Part shown: in pieces, positions 1 through 7,218 of the stretch
How positions within the stretch are numbered: the first letter of the stretch is position 1
Layout: the number at the start of each line of letters is the position of its first letter
Assembly (NCBI RefSeq): GCF_020176955.2
Contig: NZ_JAIUCZ020000005.1
Span: 434,001-498,000, forward strand
DNA length: 64,000 bases
From: Nocardia sp. alder85J
GTDB taxonomy: Bacteria > Actinomycetota > Actinomycetes > Mycobacteriales > Mycobacteriaceae
Direction of reading: 5' to 3'
Program-made: the position numbers and the translations under genes
Notes under the pieces: generated by a model
The model's input: the letters and a program-made list of their open reading frames with translations, nothing else
The model's database searches: none
What the model was told of the DNA's origin: nothing

Positions 1-89
1 TTCGGCTCTCGTTCGGCGCGGGCGGCGGCATCTCGCCCGGCGTCGTCCTGCCCGGCATCACCACGCCCGGGATCATCCTGCTCGGCCAT
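1..89 (-). CDS. N-terminal fragment of a conserved hypothetical gene downstream of miaB, cut by the left edge
   Basis: An open frame starts with ATG at 87-89 on the minus strand and runs off the left edge. A good ribosome-binding site (GAGGAAGG) lies about 7 nt upstream. The 29 visible residues are very acidic and rich in Gly, Ala and Asp (MAEQDDPGRGDAGQDDAG...), which looks like a disordered cytoplasmic leader. In mycobacteria the gene directly after miaB encodes a conserved membrane protein (Rv2732c), so that is the best positional guess, but no diagnostic domain is visible here. Confidence 0.5.
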   Translation of the reverse strand, partial: MAEQDDPGRGDAGQDDAGRDAAARAEREP

Positions 90-155
90 CGCGTCCCTTC
101 CTCGGCCGCCCCGCCGTCGCCGGGCGTGAATTCGTTCGGAACGGGCGGCACGAAT

Positions 156-1697
156 TCACGCGGAACAGCCCGTGTCGCAGCCCGCGGCGGCCGCGACCGG
201 TTCCGGGGCGCCGATGCGCGGCAGGCCCAGGCCGACGCCGACCGGGGCCGTCTTCGGGGTGATGCCGCGCTCGTGGGCGTCGCCGGCGCGGGTGCGGCGG
301 TGGTCGCGGACCTCGCTGTCGGCGATCAGGTGATGCGGCGCGGCGCCGGTGATCTCGACGGTGACCAGGTCGCCGGGGCGGATCGCGGACTCCCCCGGAC
401 CGGGCCGGAAATGCACCAGCCGCCCGTCGCGGGCCCGGCCGCTCATCCGGGCGGTGGCCGCGTTCTTCTTGCCGGCGCCCTCGGCGACCAGCAGTTCCAC
501 CGCGGTGCCGAGCAGCGCGCGGTTGGCGTCCAGCGAGATCTCCTCCTGGAGGGCGATCAGCCGGTCGTAGCGCTCCTGGACGACCGCCTTGGGCACCTGA
601 TCGGCCATCGTCGCGGCCGGGGTGCCGGGCCGGATCGAGTACTGGAAGGTGAACGCGCTGGTGAACCGGGCTCGCCGCACCACATCCAGGGTCTCCTGGA
701 AGTCCTCCTCGGTCTCACCGGGGAAGCCGACGATGATGTCGGTGGTGATCGCGGCGTGCGGCATGGCGGCCCGCACCTTCTCGATGATGCCGAGGTAGCG
801 CTCCTTGCGGTAGGAGCGGCGCATCGCCTTCAGCACCCGGTCGGAACCGGATTGCAGCGGCATGTGCAACTGCGGGCACACGTTCGGGGTCTCGGCCATC
901 GCCTCGATGACGTCCTCGGTGAACTCCGCCGGATGCGGGGAGGTGAACCGGACGCGTTCCAGGCCCTCGATACCGCCGCAGGCGCGCAGCAGTTTCGCGA
1001 AGGCGCCGCGGTCGCGGGTCTGCTCGTCGGAGACGTCCGCGAAGTTGACGCCGTAGGAGTTCACGTTCTGACCGAGCAGCGTGACCTCGAGGACGCCCTG
1101 TTCGACCAGGGCCTGCACCTCGGCGAGCACATCGCCGGGGCGGCGGTCGACCTCCTTGCCGCGCAGCGACGGCACGATGCAGAAGGTGCAGGTGTTGTTG
1201 CAGCCGACCGAGATGGACACCCAGCCCGCGTACGCCGATTCCCGCCTGGCCGGCAGCGTCGACGGGAACGCCTCCAGCGACTCCAGGATCTCGACCTGCG
1301 CCTCCTCGTTGTGCCGGGCGCGTTCCAGCAGCACCGGCAGCGAGCCGATGTTGTGGGTGCCGAACACCACGTCCACCCAGGGCGCGCGGCGCACGACGGT
1401 GTCACGATCCTTCTGCGCCAGGCAGCCACCGACGGCGATCTGCATCCCGGGCCGCCCGGCCTTGATCGGGGCGAGGTGGCCGAGGGTGCCGTAGAGCTTG
1501 TTGTCGGCGTTCTCCCGGACCGCGCAGGTGTTGAACACCACCAGGTCGGCCCCGGCGCCGGGTTCGGCCTTCGCGTATCCGGCGTCCTCGAGCAGGCCCG
1601 ACAATCGCTCGGAGTCGTGCACGTTCATCTGACAGCCGTAGGTGCGCACCTCGTAGGTCCGCACGACGCTCGGCGACGAGGCGCTGGACGAATTCAC
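156..1697 (-). CDS. miaB: tRNA-2-methylthio-N6-dimethylallyladenosine synthase MiaB
   Basis: Radical-SAM methylthiotransferase that adds the methylthio group to i6A37 of tRNAs reading UNN codons. At 513 aa it matches the mycobacterial enzyme. Three domains are visible: an N-terminal UPF0004 domain with its three cluster cysteines (YGCQMN, NTCAVRE, GGCLAQ), a radical-SAM core with the CxxxCxxC motif in GCNNTCTFC, and a C-terminal TRAM domain. I chose the GTG at 1695-1697 because the family starts about 10 residues before RTYEVRTYGCQMN; the frame stays open 29 codons further up. It is divergent from gluA, so the intergenic stretch up to 1870 must hold both promoters. Confidence 0.95.
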   Translation of the reverse strand: MNSSSASSPSVVRTYEVRTYGCQMNVHDSERLSGLLEDAGYAKAEPGAGADLVVFNTCAVRENADNKLYGTLGHLAPIKAGRPGMQIAVGGCLAQKDRDTVVRRAPWVDVVFGTHNIGSLPVLLERARHNEEAQVEILESLEAFPSTLPARRESAYAGWVSISVGCNNTCTFCIVPSLRGKEVDRRPGDVLAEVQALVEQGVLEVTLLGQNVNSYGVNFADVSDEQTRDRGAFAKLLRACGGIEGLERVRFTSPHPAEFTEDVIEAMAETPNVCPQLHMPLQSGSDRVLKAMRRSYRKERYLGIIEKVRAAMPHAAITTDIIVGFPGETEEDFQETLDVVRRARFTSAFTFQYSIRPGTPAATMADQVPKAVVQERYDRLIALQEEISLDANRALLGTAVELLVAEGAGKKNAATARMSGRARDGRLVHFRPGPGESAIRPGDLVTVEITGAAPHHLIADSEVRDHRRTRAGDAHERGITPKTAPVGVGLGLPRIGAPEPVAAAAGCDTGCSA

Positions 1698-1870
1698 TCG
1701 TCCAGGGTATCGGGCGGGTAAACGGCCTGCTCCACCCGTAGCCGCCGACCGCCGGTCATGCGTGATCCGGATCACCAATGTCAAGGTATGGTTAAACCCG
1801 ATGGAACGGGTACTGTCGCCACCCCTGGAAGTTGCGCGAATCCAGTCGTTTCACCCTAAGGTCAAGGACC

Positions 1871-2677
1871 ATGACCGACGCTGCCGACGCGATATCCGGC
1901 ACCTCCACCGACGCCGCCGACGCGACCACCGCTGCCGACGCCGCACCGATGATCTCGATCCGCGCGGTGAACAAGCATTTCGGCAAGCTGCACGTGCTGC
2001 GGGACATCGACCTGGAGGTGCCCCGGGGGCAGGTGGTGATCGTGCTCGGCCCGTCCGGCTCGGGCAAATCCACCCTGTGCCGCACCATCAATCGGCTCGA
2101 GACCATCGATTCGGGCACCATCGCCATCGACGGCACCGACCTGCCCGCGGAGGGCCGGGCGCTGGCCCGGCTGCGCACCGAGGTCGGCATGGTGTTCCAG
2201 CAGTTCAACCTGTTCGCGCACAAGACAATTCTGGACAACGTCATGCTGGCGCCGGTGAAGGTGCGCGGCATCGACAAGAAGCAGGCGCGGGCACACGCGC
2301 TGGAACTACTCGACCGGGTCGGCATCGCCAACCAGGCCGACAAGTATCCGGCGCAGTTGTCCGGCGGGCAGCAGCAGCGCGTGGCCATCGCCCGTGCGCT
2401 GGCGATGAATCCCAAGGTGATGCTGTTCGACGAACCCACCTCGGCCCTGGACCCGGAAATGGTCAACGAGGTGCTCGAGGTGATGGCCGGGCTCGCGAAA
2501 GAGGGCATGACGATGCTCGTGGTCACCCACGAGATGGGCTTCGCGCGCCGGGCCGGGGATCGGGTGCTGTTCATGGCGGACGGGCAGATCGTCGAGGACA
2601 GCGATCCCGAAACCTTCTTCACCGCTCCGAATTCCGATCGGGCGAAGGATTTTCTCGGCAAGATCCTGAGCCACTGA
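1871..2677 (+). CDS. gluA: Glutamate/amino-acid ABC transporter ATP-binding protein GluA
   Basis: Cytoplasmic ATPase of a polar amino-acid importer (His/Glu/Gln type), first gene of gluABCD. It has Walker A GPSGSGKS at residues 60-67, the Q-loop in VFQQFN, the ABC signature LSGGQQQ near 163-169 and Walker B VMLFDEPTSALD near 183-194. The 268-aa length includes an Ala/Asp-rich N-terminal tail with TDAADA occurring twice; the conserved part starts at Met27 (base 1949). ATG 1871 has an AAGG 8 nt upstream, but Met27 remains possible. It would power GluC and GluD, with substrate delivered by GluB. Glutamate as substrate is inferred from the Corynebacterium operon of the same order. Confidence 0.92.
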   Translation: MTDAADAISGTSTDAADATTAADAAPMISIRAVNKHFGKLHVLRDIDLEVPRGQVVIVLGPSGSGKSTLCRTINRLETIDSGTIAIDGTDLPAEGRALARLRTEVGMVFQQFNLFAHKTILDNVMLAPVKVRGIDKKQARAHALELLDRVGIANQADKYPAQLSGGQQQRVAIARALAMNPKVMLFDEPTSALDPEMVNEVLEVMAGLAKEGMTMLVVTHEMGFARRAGDRVLFMADGQIVEDSDPETFFTAPNSDRAKDFLGKILSH

Positions 2678-2737
2678 GTCCCCGCGATCGTGATAAATGC
2701 GGCGTTCTCCGCACACAAGAGAGAAGGAACACAACAG

Positions 2738-3565
2738 ATGAGGATCACTCGCGCGCTGCGCTTCGGCATCGGCGCCCTCGCCCTGGCTGTGGCCGGCTGT
2801 GGTGGCGGCAGTTCCAAATCCGCCGGTGACAAGGCCGCGGACGGCAAGATCACCATCGGTATCAAGTTCGACCAGCCGGGTATCGGCCTGCGCAACAAGG
2901 ACGGCTCGTTCTCGGGCTTCGACGTCGACGTCGCCAAGTACGTCGCCGGCAAGCTCGGTGTGAAGCCGGAGAACATCACCTTCAAGGAATCGCCGTCGGC
3001 GCAGCGCGAGACGCTGCTGCAGAACGGTCAGGTCGACCTCGTCGTCGCGAGCTACTCGATCACCGACTCCCGCAAGGAGAAGGTCGATTTCGCGGGTCCG
3101 TACTACATCGCCGGTCAGGGCCTGCTGGTCCGCAAGGACAACACCGACATCACCGGCCCGGAGTCGCTCAAGGGCGGTAAGAAGCTCTGCTCCGTGAAGG
3201 GTTCGACCCCGGCGCAGAACATCCAGAAGAACTACGCCCAGGATGTGGCGTTGCAGGAGTACGACACCTACTCGTTGTGCGTGGAGGCGCTGAAGTCCGG
3301 CGCGGTCGACGCGGTCACCACCGACGACATCATCCTGGCCGGCTACGCCGCGCAGTCCAGCGGCGCCCTGAAGGTGGTCGGCAAGCCGTTCACCACCGAG
3401 AAGTACGGCATCGGTCTCAAGAAGGGCGACAAGGCCACTCGCGACAAGGTCAACGACGCGATCGAGGCCATGGAGAAGGACGGCACCTGGAAGAAGGACC
3501 TGGACCAGGAGTTCGGCAGCACCGGCTTCGTGACGTCCCCGGCCCCGGCGGTCGACCGCTACTGA
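2738..3565 (+). CDS. gluB: Glutamate-binding lipoprotein GluB (family 3 solute-binding protein)
   Basis: Extracytoplasmic substrate-binding subunit of the gluABCD importer, 275 aa. The N-terminus is a lipoprotein signal peptide with a lipobox ending AVAGC (Cys21) followed by GGGSS, so it should be acylated and anchored outside the membrane. The rest is a bacterial extracellular family 3 fold, with motifs such as GFDVDVAKYVA, PSAQRE and DLVVASYSIT. The start at 2738 follows AGAGAAGGA; an in-frame start 16 codons earlier would spoil the signal peptide. A perfect 10-bp stem-loop follows the gene, as is common after binding-protein genes that need more product than the membrane subunits. Confidence 0.93.
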   Translation: MRITRALRFGIGALALAVAGCGGGSSKSAGDKAADGKITIGIKFDQPGIGLRNKDGSFSGFDVDVAKYVAGKLGVKPENITFKESPSAQRETLLQNGQVDLVVASYSITDSRKEKVDFAGPYYIAGQGLLVRKDNTDITGPESLKGGKKLCSVKGSTPAQNIQKNYAQDVALQEYDTYSLCVEALKSGAVDAVTTDDIILAGYAAQSSGALKVVGKPFTTEKYGIGLKKGDKATRDKVNDAIEAMEKDGTWKKDLDQEFGSTGFVTSPAPAVDRY

Positions 3566-3577
3566 TCTCCCGGCTCG

Positions 3578-3607
3578 CGAGGAGCGGTCGCTCGGCGCCG
3601 CTCCTCG
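3578..3607 (+). terminator. Intercistronic stem-loop between gluB and gluC
   Basis: A perfect 10-bp inverted repeat (CGAGGAGCGG at 3578-3587, CCGCTCCTCG at 3598-3607) with a 10-nt loop and no T-run. It lies 12 nt after the gluB stop and 45 nt before gluC. A partial terminator or 3' mRNA-stabilising hairpin that raises gluB over gluCD would fit, but this is inference. Confidence 0.6.
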
Positions 3608-3652
3608 TGCCGGCCGCACTGTTTCCATGACGATCGGAGGGACACGGCCGCC

Positions 3653-4336
3653 GTGTTCGACTTGATCTCCAGGTACGGCTCCCAGCTGCTGCACGCATTC
3701 TGGACCACCATCGAGCTGACCGTGTTGTCGGGCATCGGCGCCCTGATCCTGGGCACCGTCGTGGCCGGGATGCGAGTGTCGCCGGTTCCGGTGGCGCGCT
3801 GGCTCGGCACGGCCTATGTGACCATCTTCCGCAATACGCCGCTGACCCTGATCCTGGTCTTCTGCTCGCTGGGTCTCTACACCACCCTGCACATCAAACT
3901 GGCCGGTGGCAGCGGTCAGAAGTTCCTGGACACCAACAACTTCCGCTTCGCGGTGCTCGGATTGAGCATCTATACCGGCGCTTTCGTCTGTGAGTCGCTG
4001 CGCGCCGGCATCAACACGGTCCCGCTCGGGCAGTCCGAGGCGGGCCGGTCGCTGGGGCTGACCTTCGGGCAGAACCTGCGTCATGTGGTGCTGCCGCAGG
4101 CGTTCCGGTCGGTGATCGCGCCGCTGGGCAGCGTGCTGATCGCCCTGACCAAGAACTCGACCATCGCCTCCGCGATCGGTGTGGCCGAGGCCGCCAATCT
4201 GATGGCCACGATGAACGAATCCGAGGCGCAGTTGCTGGTGATCGGCGCGATCTTCGCCTTCGGCTTCGTGGTGCTGACCCTCCCGCAGGGTCTGCTGTTC
4301 GGCTGGCTGGCGAAGCGATACGAGGTGAAGCGATGA
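3653..4336 (+). CDS. gluC: Amino-acid ABC transporter permease GluC
   Basis: Integral-membrane permease of the Glu/His family, 227 aa, with about five hydrophobic helices. The EAA loop that docks on the ATPase is visible (SEAGRSLGLTFGQ, then VLPQAFR). The GTG start at 3653 is preceded by CGGAGG, spaced a little long at 12 nt. Its TGA overlaps the ATG of gluD (ATGA at 4333-4336), so the two permeases are translationally coupled and should form the GluC/GluD heterodimer. Confidence 0.92.
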   Translation: MFDLISRYGSQLLHAFWTTIELTVLSGIGALILGTVVAGMRVSPVPVARWLGTAYVTIFRNTPLTLILVFCSLGLYTTLHIKLAGGSGQKFLDTNNFRFAVLGLSIYTGAFVCESLRAGINTVPLGQSEAGRSLGLTFGQNLRHVVLPQAFRSVIAPLGSVLIALTKNSTIASAIGVAEAANLMATMNESEAQLLVIGAIFAFGFVVLTLPQGLLFGWLAKRYEVKR

Positions 4337-5235
4337 GTTCCGACGCCTCCGTCCTGTTCGACGCCCCCGGTCCCCGGACCCGGTTGCGGCACAACATCTA
4401 TTCGGTCGTGGCGGCCGTGGTGATCGTCGTGATCGCCTGGCTGGTGGTGCGCGCCTTCCAGCACAACGGGCAGATCACCGCCGCGAAGTGGAAGCCGTTC
4501 CTGGAGGGCGACGTCTGGCAGACCTATCTGCTGCCGGGTCTGCGCGGCACCATCACCGCGGCGCTGCTGTCGATCGTGTTCGCGCTGATCCTCGGCACGA
4601 TCTTCGGCCTGGCCCGGCTGTCGGACCACCTCGCCGTGCGGATCGTCGCGGGCGTGATCGTCGAGCTCGCCCGGGCCGTCCCGGTGCTGATCCTGATGAT
4701 CTTCCTGTACAACTACTTCGCGCAGAACAACCTGATCGTCCCCGATCAGCTGGCGCTCACCGCGGTGGTGGTGGCGCTGACCATCTACAACGGCTCGGTC
4801 GTCGCCGAGATCGTGCGTTCGGGCATCCGCTCGCTGCCCAAGGGACAGACCGAGGCGGCGGTCGCGCTGGGCCTGCGCAAGGGTCAGTTGATGCGGCTGA
4901 TCCTGCTGCCGCAGGCGATCACCGCGATGCTGCCGGCGATCGTGTCGCAGATGGTGGTGGCGCTCAAGGACACCGCGCTCGGCTACCAGATCACCTTCCA
5001 GGAGATCGTCCGGCAGGGGCAGCAACTCGGCGCCGCGGAGCAGAACACGGTGCCCGCGCTGATCGTGGTCGCGGTGGTCATGATCGTGCTGAACTGGGCG
5101 CTGTCGAAGGCGGCGACCCTGCTGGAGCGCCGGCTGCGCTCGCGCCGGCGCAGCAGTGCGGTGGTTCCGGCCGCCGCGGCGCTCACCGACGCCGCACCCG
5201 GACTGGACATCACCCTGTCCGGTAGCAAGACCTGA
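4333..5235 (+). CDS. gluD: Amino-acid ABC transporter permease GluD
   Basis: Second permease of the gluABCD importer, 300 aa. After a cytoplasmic N-terminal tail come hydrophobic helices and the EAA loop (TEAAVALGLRKGQ ... LLPQAI). The C-terminal 40 residues are basic then Ala-rich and cytoplasmic. The start overlaps the gluC stop. A strong terminator hairpin follows within 20 nt, which closes the operon. Confidence 0.92.
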   Translation: MSSDASVLFDAPGPRTRLRHNIYSVVAAVVIVVIAWLVVRAFQHNGQITAAKWKPFLEGDVWQTYLLPGLRGTITAALLSIVFALILGTIFGLARLSDHLAVRIVAGVIVELARAVPVLILMIFLYNYFAQNNLIVPDQLALTAVVVALTIYNGSVVAEIVRSGIRSLPKGQTEAAVALGLRKGQLMRLILLPQAITAMLPAIVSQMVVALKDTALGYQITFQEIVRQGQQLGAAEQNTVPALIVVAVVMIVLNWALSKAATLLERRLRSRRRSSAVVPAAAALTDAAPGLDITLSGSKT

Positions 5236-5252
5236 GGGCATTTCCCGCTGCT

Positions 5253-5299
5253 ACCTCGGCCCCGCCCCCGATCCGTGCGATCGGCGGCGGGGCCGAGGT
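5253..5299 (+). terminator. Rho-independent-type terminator of gluABCD
   Basis: A 14-bp perfect stem (5253-5266 with 5286-5299) encloses a second 6-bp stem (CCGATC/GATCGG at 5268-5273 and 5279-5284), giving a nearly continuous GC-rich hairpin followed by CGTTT. It starts 18 nt after the gluD stop. Confidence 0.85.
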
Positions 5300-5318
5300 C
5301 GTTTCAGAGCCATCGACT

Positions 5319-5370
5319 AACCGTTTAAATTGTTTTAACGGTTGACAGCTGTAAGTACCGCGGATACCTT
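5319..5370 (+). promoter_or_regulatory. Promoter with overlapping palindromic operator upstream of the PPOX gene
   Basis: This is an AT-rich island in GC-rich DNA. The arms AACCGTT (5319-5325) and AACGGTT (5337-5343) form an inverted repeat. The right arm runs into TTGACA (5342-5347), which is followed after exactly 17 nt by TACCTT (5365-5370). This looks like a sigma-70-type promoter whose -35 box overlaps a repressor site. The cognate regulator is not obvious nearby. Confidence 0.6.
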
Positions 5371-5413
5371 CAGAAGATGTGGCGTCCGGTCATCCGGGGT
5401 GGCGTCCTTGCTA

Positions 5414-5519
5414 TCCAGGTTCGCGGCCCGGCAGTCCAGGTTCGCGGCCCGGTAGTCCAGTCGCGTCCCGGTCCAGGTCGCGTCCCGGTCGTCCAGGTCG
5501 CGACCCCGCCGTCCAGGGG
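5414..5519 (+). repeat. Tandem repeat in the 5' leader of the PPOX gene
   Basis: Five consecutive units start with TCCAG and are 21, 21, 16, 20 and 20 bp long (starts 5414, 5435, 5456, 5472, 5492), followed by a truncated sixth unit at 5512. The first two share the core TTCGCGGCCCGG, the next two TCGCGTCCCGG, and the fifth a diverged TCGCGACCCCG. The array lies between the predicted promoter and the start codon, so it would be part of the untranslated leader. One reading frame across it is open, but the strong start site is downstream. Confidence 0.7.
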
Positions 5520-5576
5520 CGCTCCGGGCAAGCCCGGGGTTGCGCCACCACCGCAGGCAGTCCGGAGGAGGCCCGC

Positions 5577-6467
5577 ATGGGATCGGTTTTCCACGACGGC
5601 GAACTGGCCGTGCAGCAGCGAATGGGGCAGGGGCACATCGCCGCCCGGGTGGGTCGCGGTATCCGGGCCGACATCCCCGGCCCGGCGGCGGCCTTCCTCG
5701 CCGATCAGCCGATGGTGGTGATCGCGACGGCCGACGACGCCGGGCGGCCGTGGGTCGGCCAGATCATCGGGCTGCCCGGTTTCGCGCAGGTGGTGGACGC
5801 GCGCACGATCCTGCTCGGCGGGCGGCCCGCAGCCGGTGATCCGCTGGTGACGCTGCTGCGGACCCGGCGGCGAGTGGGGTTGATCGCGCTGCAACCGCAG
5901 ACCCGCCGCCGAGTCCGGATCAACGGCGTCGCCGAACCGGACGGCGAGGGCATCCGGCTCACCACCGAACAGGTGTACTCGAACTGCCCGCAGTACATCA
6001 CCCGGCGCCGGATCGTCGCCTTCGAACCGGCGCTGCCGGGCCCGCCGGTCCGTGCCGCGTCGCTGAATTCCACTGCGCGGCAGATTATCTCGGCGGCCGA
6101 TTCGTTCTTCGTCGGCAGCGCCGATCCGGACGGCAACGCCGACGCCTCCCACCGCGGCGGTAATCCCGGTTTCCTGCGGGTGCTCTCCCCCACCCAGCTG
6201 CGCTGGCCGGACTACCGCGGCAATTCGATGTTCATGACGCTCGGCAACATCGTCACCGACCCGCGCTGCGGCCTGCTGGTACCCGACTGGGCCACCGGCG
6301 CCACCCTGCATCTCACCGGCCTCGCCGAGATCACCTGGGACGAAGCGACATTCGCGCCGGGCGCGCAGTGCTCGATCGACTTCACCGTCACCGAGGCGGT
6401 CTCGGTGCCGCAGGCGAGCCCGCTGCGCTGGGGCGAGCCCGAGCTGTCCCCGGTCAATCCGGCCTGA
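5577..6467 (+). CDS. PPOX-class (pyridoxamine-5'-phosphate-oxidase-like) flavin-binding family protein
   Basis: A 296-aa split-barrel protein of the pyridoxamine oxidase-like superfamily, which binds FMN or F420. Recognisable stretches are PMVVIATADDAGRPWVGQIIG near the N-terminus (strand plus substrate loop) and YRGNSMFMTLGNI followed by GLLVPDW in the second half. The start at 5577 has GGAGGAGG 5 nt upstream; the frame is open for 66 codons before it, but that part is the translated tandem repeat. The NTF2-like gene 76 nt downstream is probably cotranscribed. Substrate unknown; an oxidoreductase or detoxification role is inferred. Confidence 0.8.
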   Translation: MGSVFHDGELAVQQRMGQGHIAARVGRGIRADIPGPAAAFLADQPMVVIATADDAGRPWVGQIIGLPGFAQVVDARTILLGGRPAAGDPLVTLLRTRRRVGLIALQPQTRRRVRINGVAEPDGEGIRLTTEQVYSNCPQYITRRRIVAFEPALPGPPVRAASLNSTARQIISAADSFFVGSADPDGNADASHRGGNPGFLRVLSPTQLRWPDYRGNSMFMTLGNIVTDPRCGLLVPDWATGATLHLTGLAEITWDEATFAPGAQCSIDFTVTEAVSVPQASPLRWGEPELSPVNPA

Positions 6468-6543
6468 GCCGCCGCCTCCCACCGGCACGGCCACTCGTGC
6501 CCCATCATGTCCGTGCCGCATCAACCCCGATCGGAAGGAACCC

Positions 6544-6999
6544 ATGACCCGCCCGCCGCTGCCCCCGTTCGACCCGGACTCCGCCCGCGCCAAGGTGCGC
6601 GCCGCCGAGAACGCCTGGAACACCCGGGATCCGGAGACCGTCGCGCTGGCCTACACCGAGGATTCGGTGTGGCGCAACCGGGACGAGTTCGTCACCGGCC
6701 GGGCGGAGATCATCGAATTCCTCCGCCGCAAGTGGGCACGGGAACTCGAGTACGCACTACGCAAGCAACTCTGGGGCTTCCGGGAGAATCGGATGGCGGT
6801 CCGCTTCCAGTACGAGTGGCACGACACCGACGAACAGTGGTGGCGCAGCTACGGCAACGAGCTGTGGGAGTTCACCCCGGAGGGCCTGATGTCGCGGCGC
6901 GAGGCGAGCATCAACGACATCGCCATCACCGCGGCCGACCGGCGGATCTTCGGCCCGCGCGGCCCCGAGCAGGAGCTCTGGGAGCTGCCACTGCGATGA
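6544..6999 (+). CDS. DUF1348 / SnoaL-like (NTF2 fold) protein
   Basis: A compact 151-aa protein with the NTF2-like signature of the DUF1348 group: AENAWNTRDPETVALAYTED at 21-40, then WRNRDEFVTGRAEI, and a Trp/Arg-rich second half (FQYEWHDTDEQWWRSYGNE). These proteins form cone-shaped barrels that can bind small ligands, but the biochemical role of DUF1348 members is unknown. The start follows GGAAGGAA. The TGA lies inside the left arm of a large perfect inverted repeat. Confidence 0.8.
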   Translation: MTRPPLPPFDPDSARAKVRAAENAWNTRDPETVALAYTEDSVWRNRDEFVTGRAEIIEFLRRKWARELEYALRKQLWGFRENRMAVRFQYEWHDTDEQWWRSYGNELWEFTPEGLMSRREASINDIAITAADRRIFGPRGPEQELWELPLR

Positions 7000-7051
7000 A
7001 CACGCGGATCCCGTTGCCCCGCTGCGGGGCAACGGGATCCGCGTGTTCATC
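6995..7051. terminator. 57-bp perfect inverted repeat, probable bidirectional terminator
   Basis: Arms of 28 bp (6995-7022 and 7024-7051) are perfectly complementary around a single T at 7023. The left arm contains the stop codon of the DUF1348 gene. The site lies between convergent genes (DUF1348 on plus, the exporter on minus), so it can terminate both. There is no T-run on either side. The perfect arm length is far beyond an ordinary terminator. Confidence 0.75.
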
Positions 7052-7218
7052 TCACCAGGACCGCGGCAGCGGCGGCGGCCGGTCCGGGCGTCCGCGGGCG
7101 ACGACGGTACGACCCGGAGAGCAGCAGGCCCGGTACCACCCGGCCCCGTCCGCTGTCACTGTCGAGCCCGACGCCTGGAGCCGGACTCACGTTGCGCGGC
7201 AACAAGTCCCATCTCCCG

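Noticed and set aside
126..1721. A 531-codon open frame antisense to miaB, and many similar long antisense frames (for example opposite pheT, uvrA, the helicase and rpsA)
   Set aside because: They are by-products of very high GC at third positions. The products are Arg/Gly/Ala-rich without any family pattern, while the opposite strand holds unmistakable genes.
7047..7190. A 47-codon minus-strand frame after the large palindrome
   Set aside because: No ribosome-binding site, low-complexity Ala/Arg/Pro product, and its end lies inside the palindrome.
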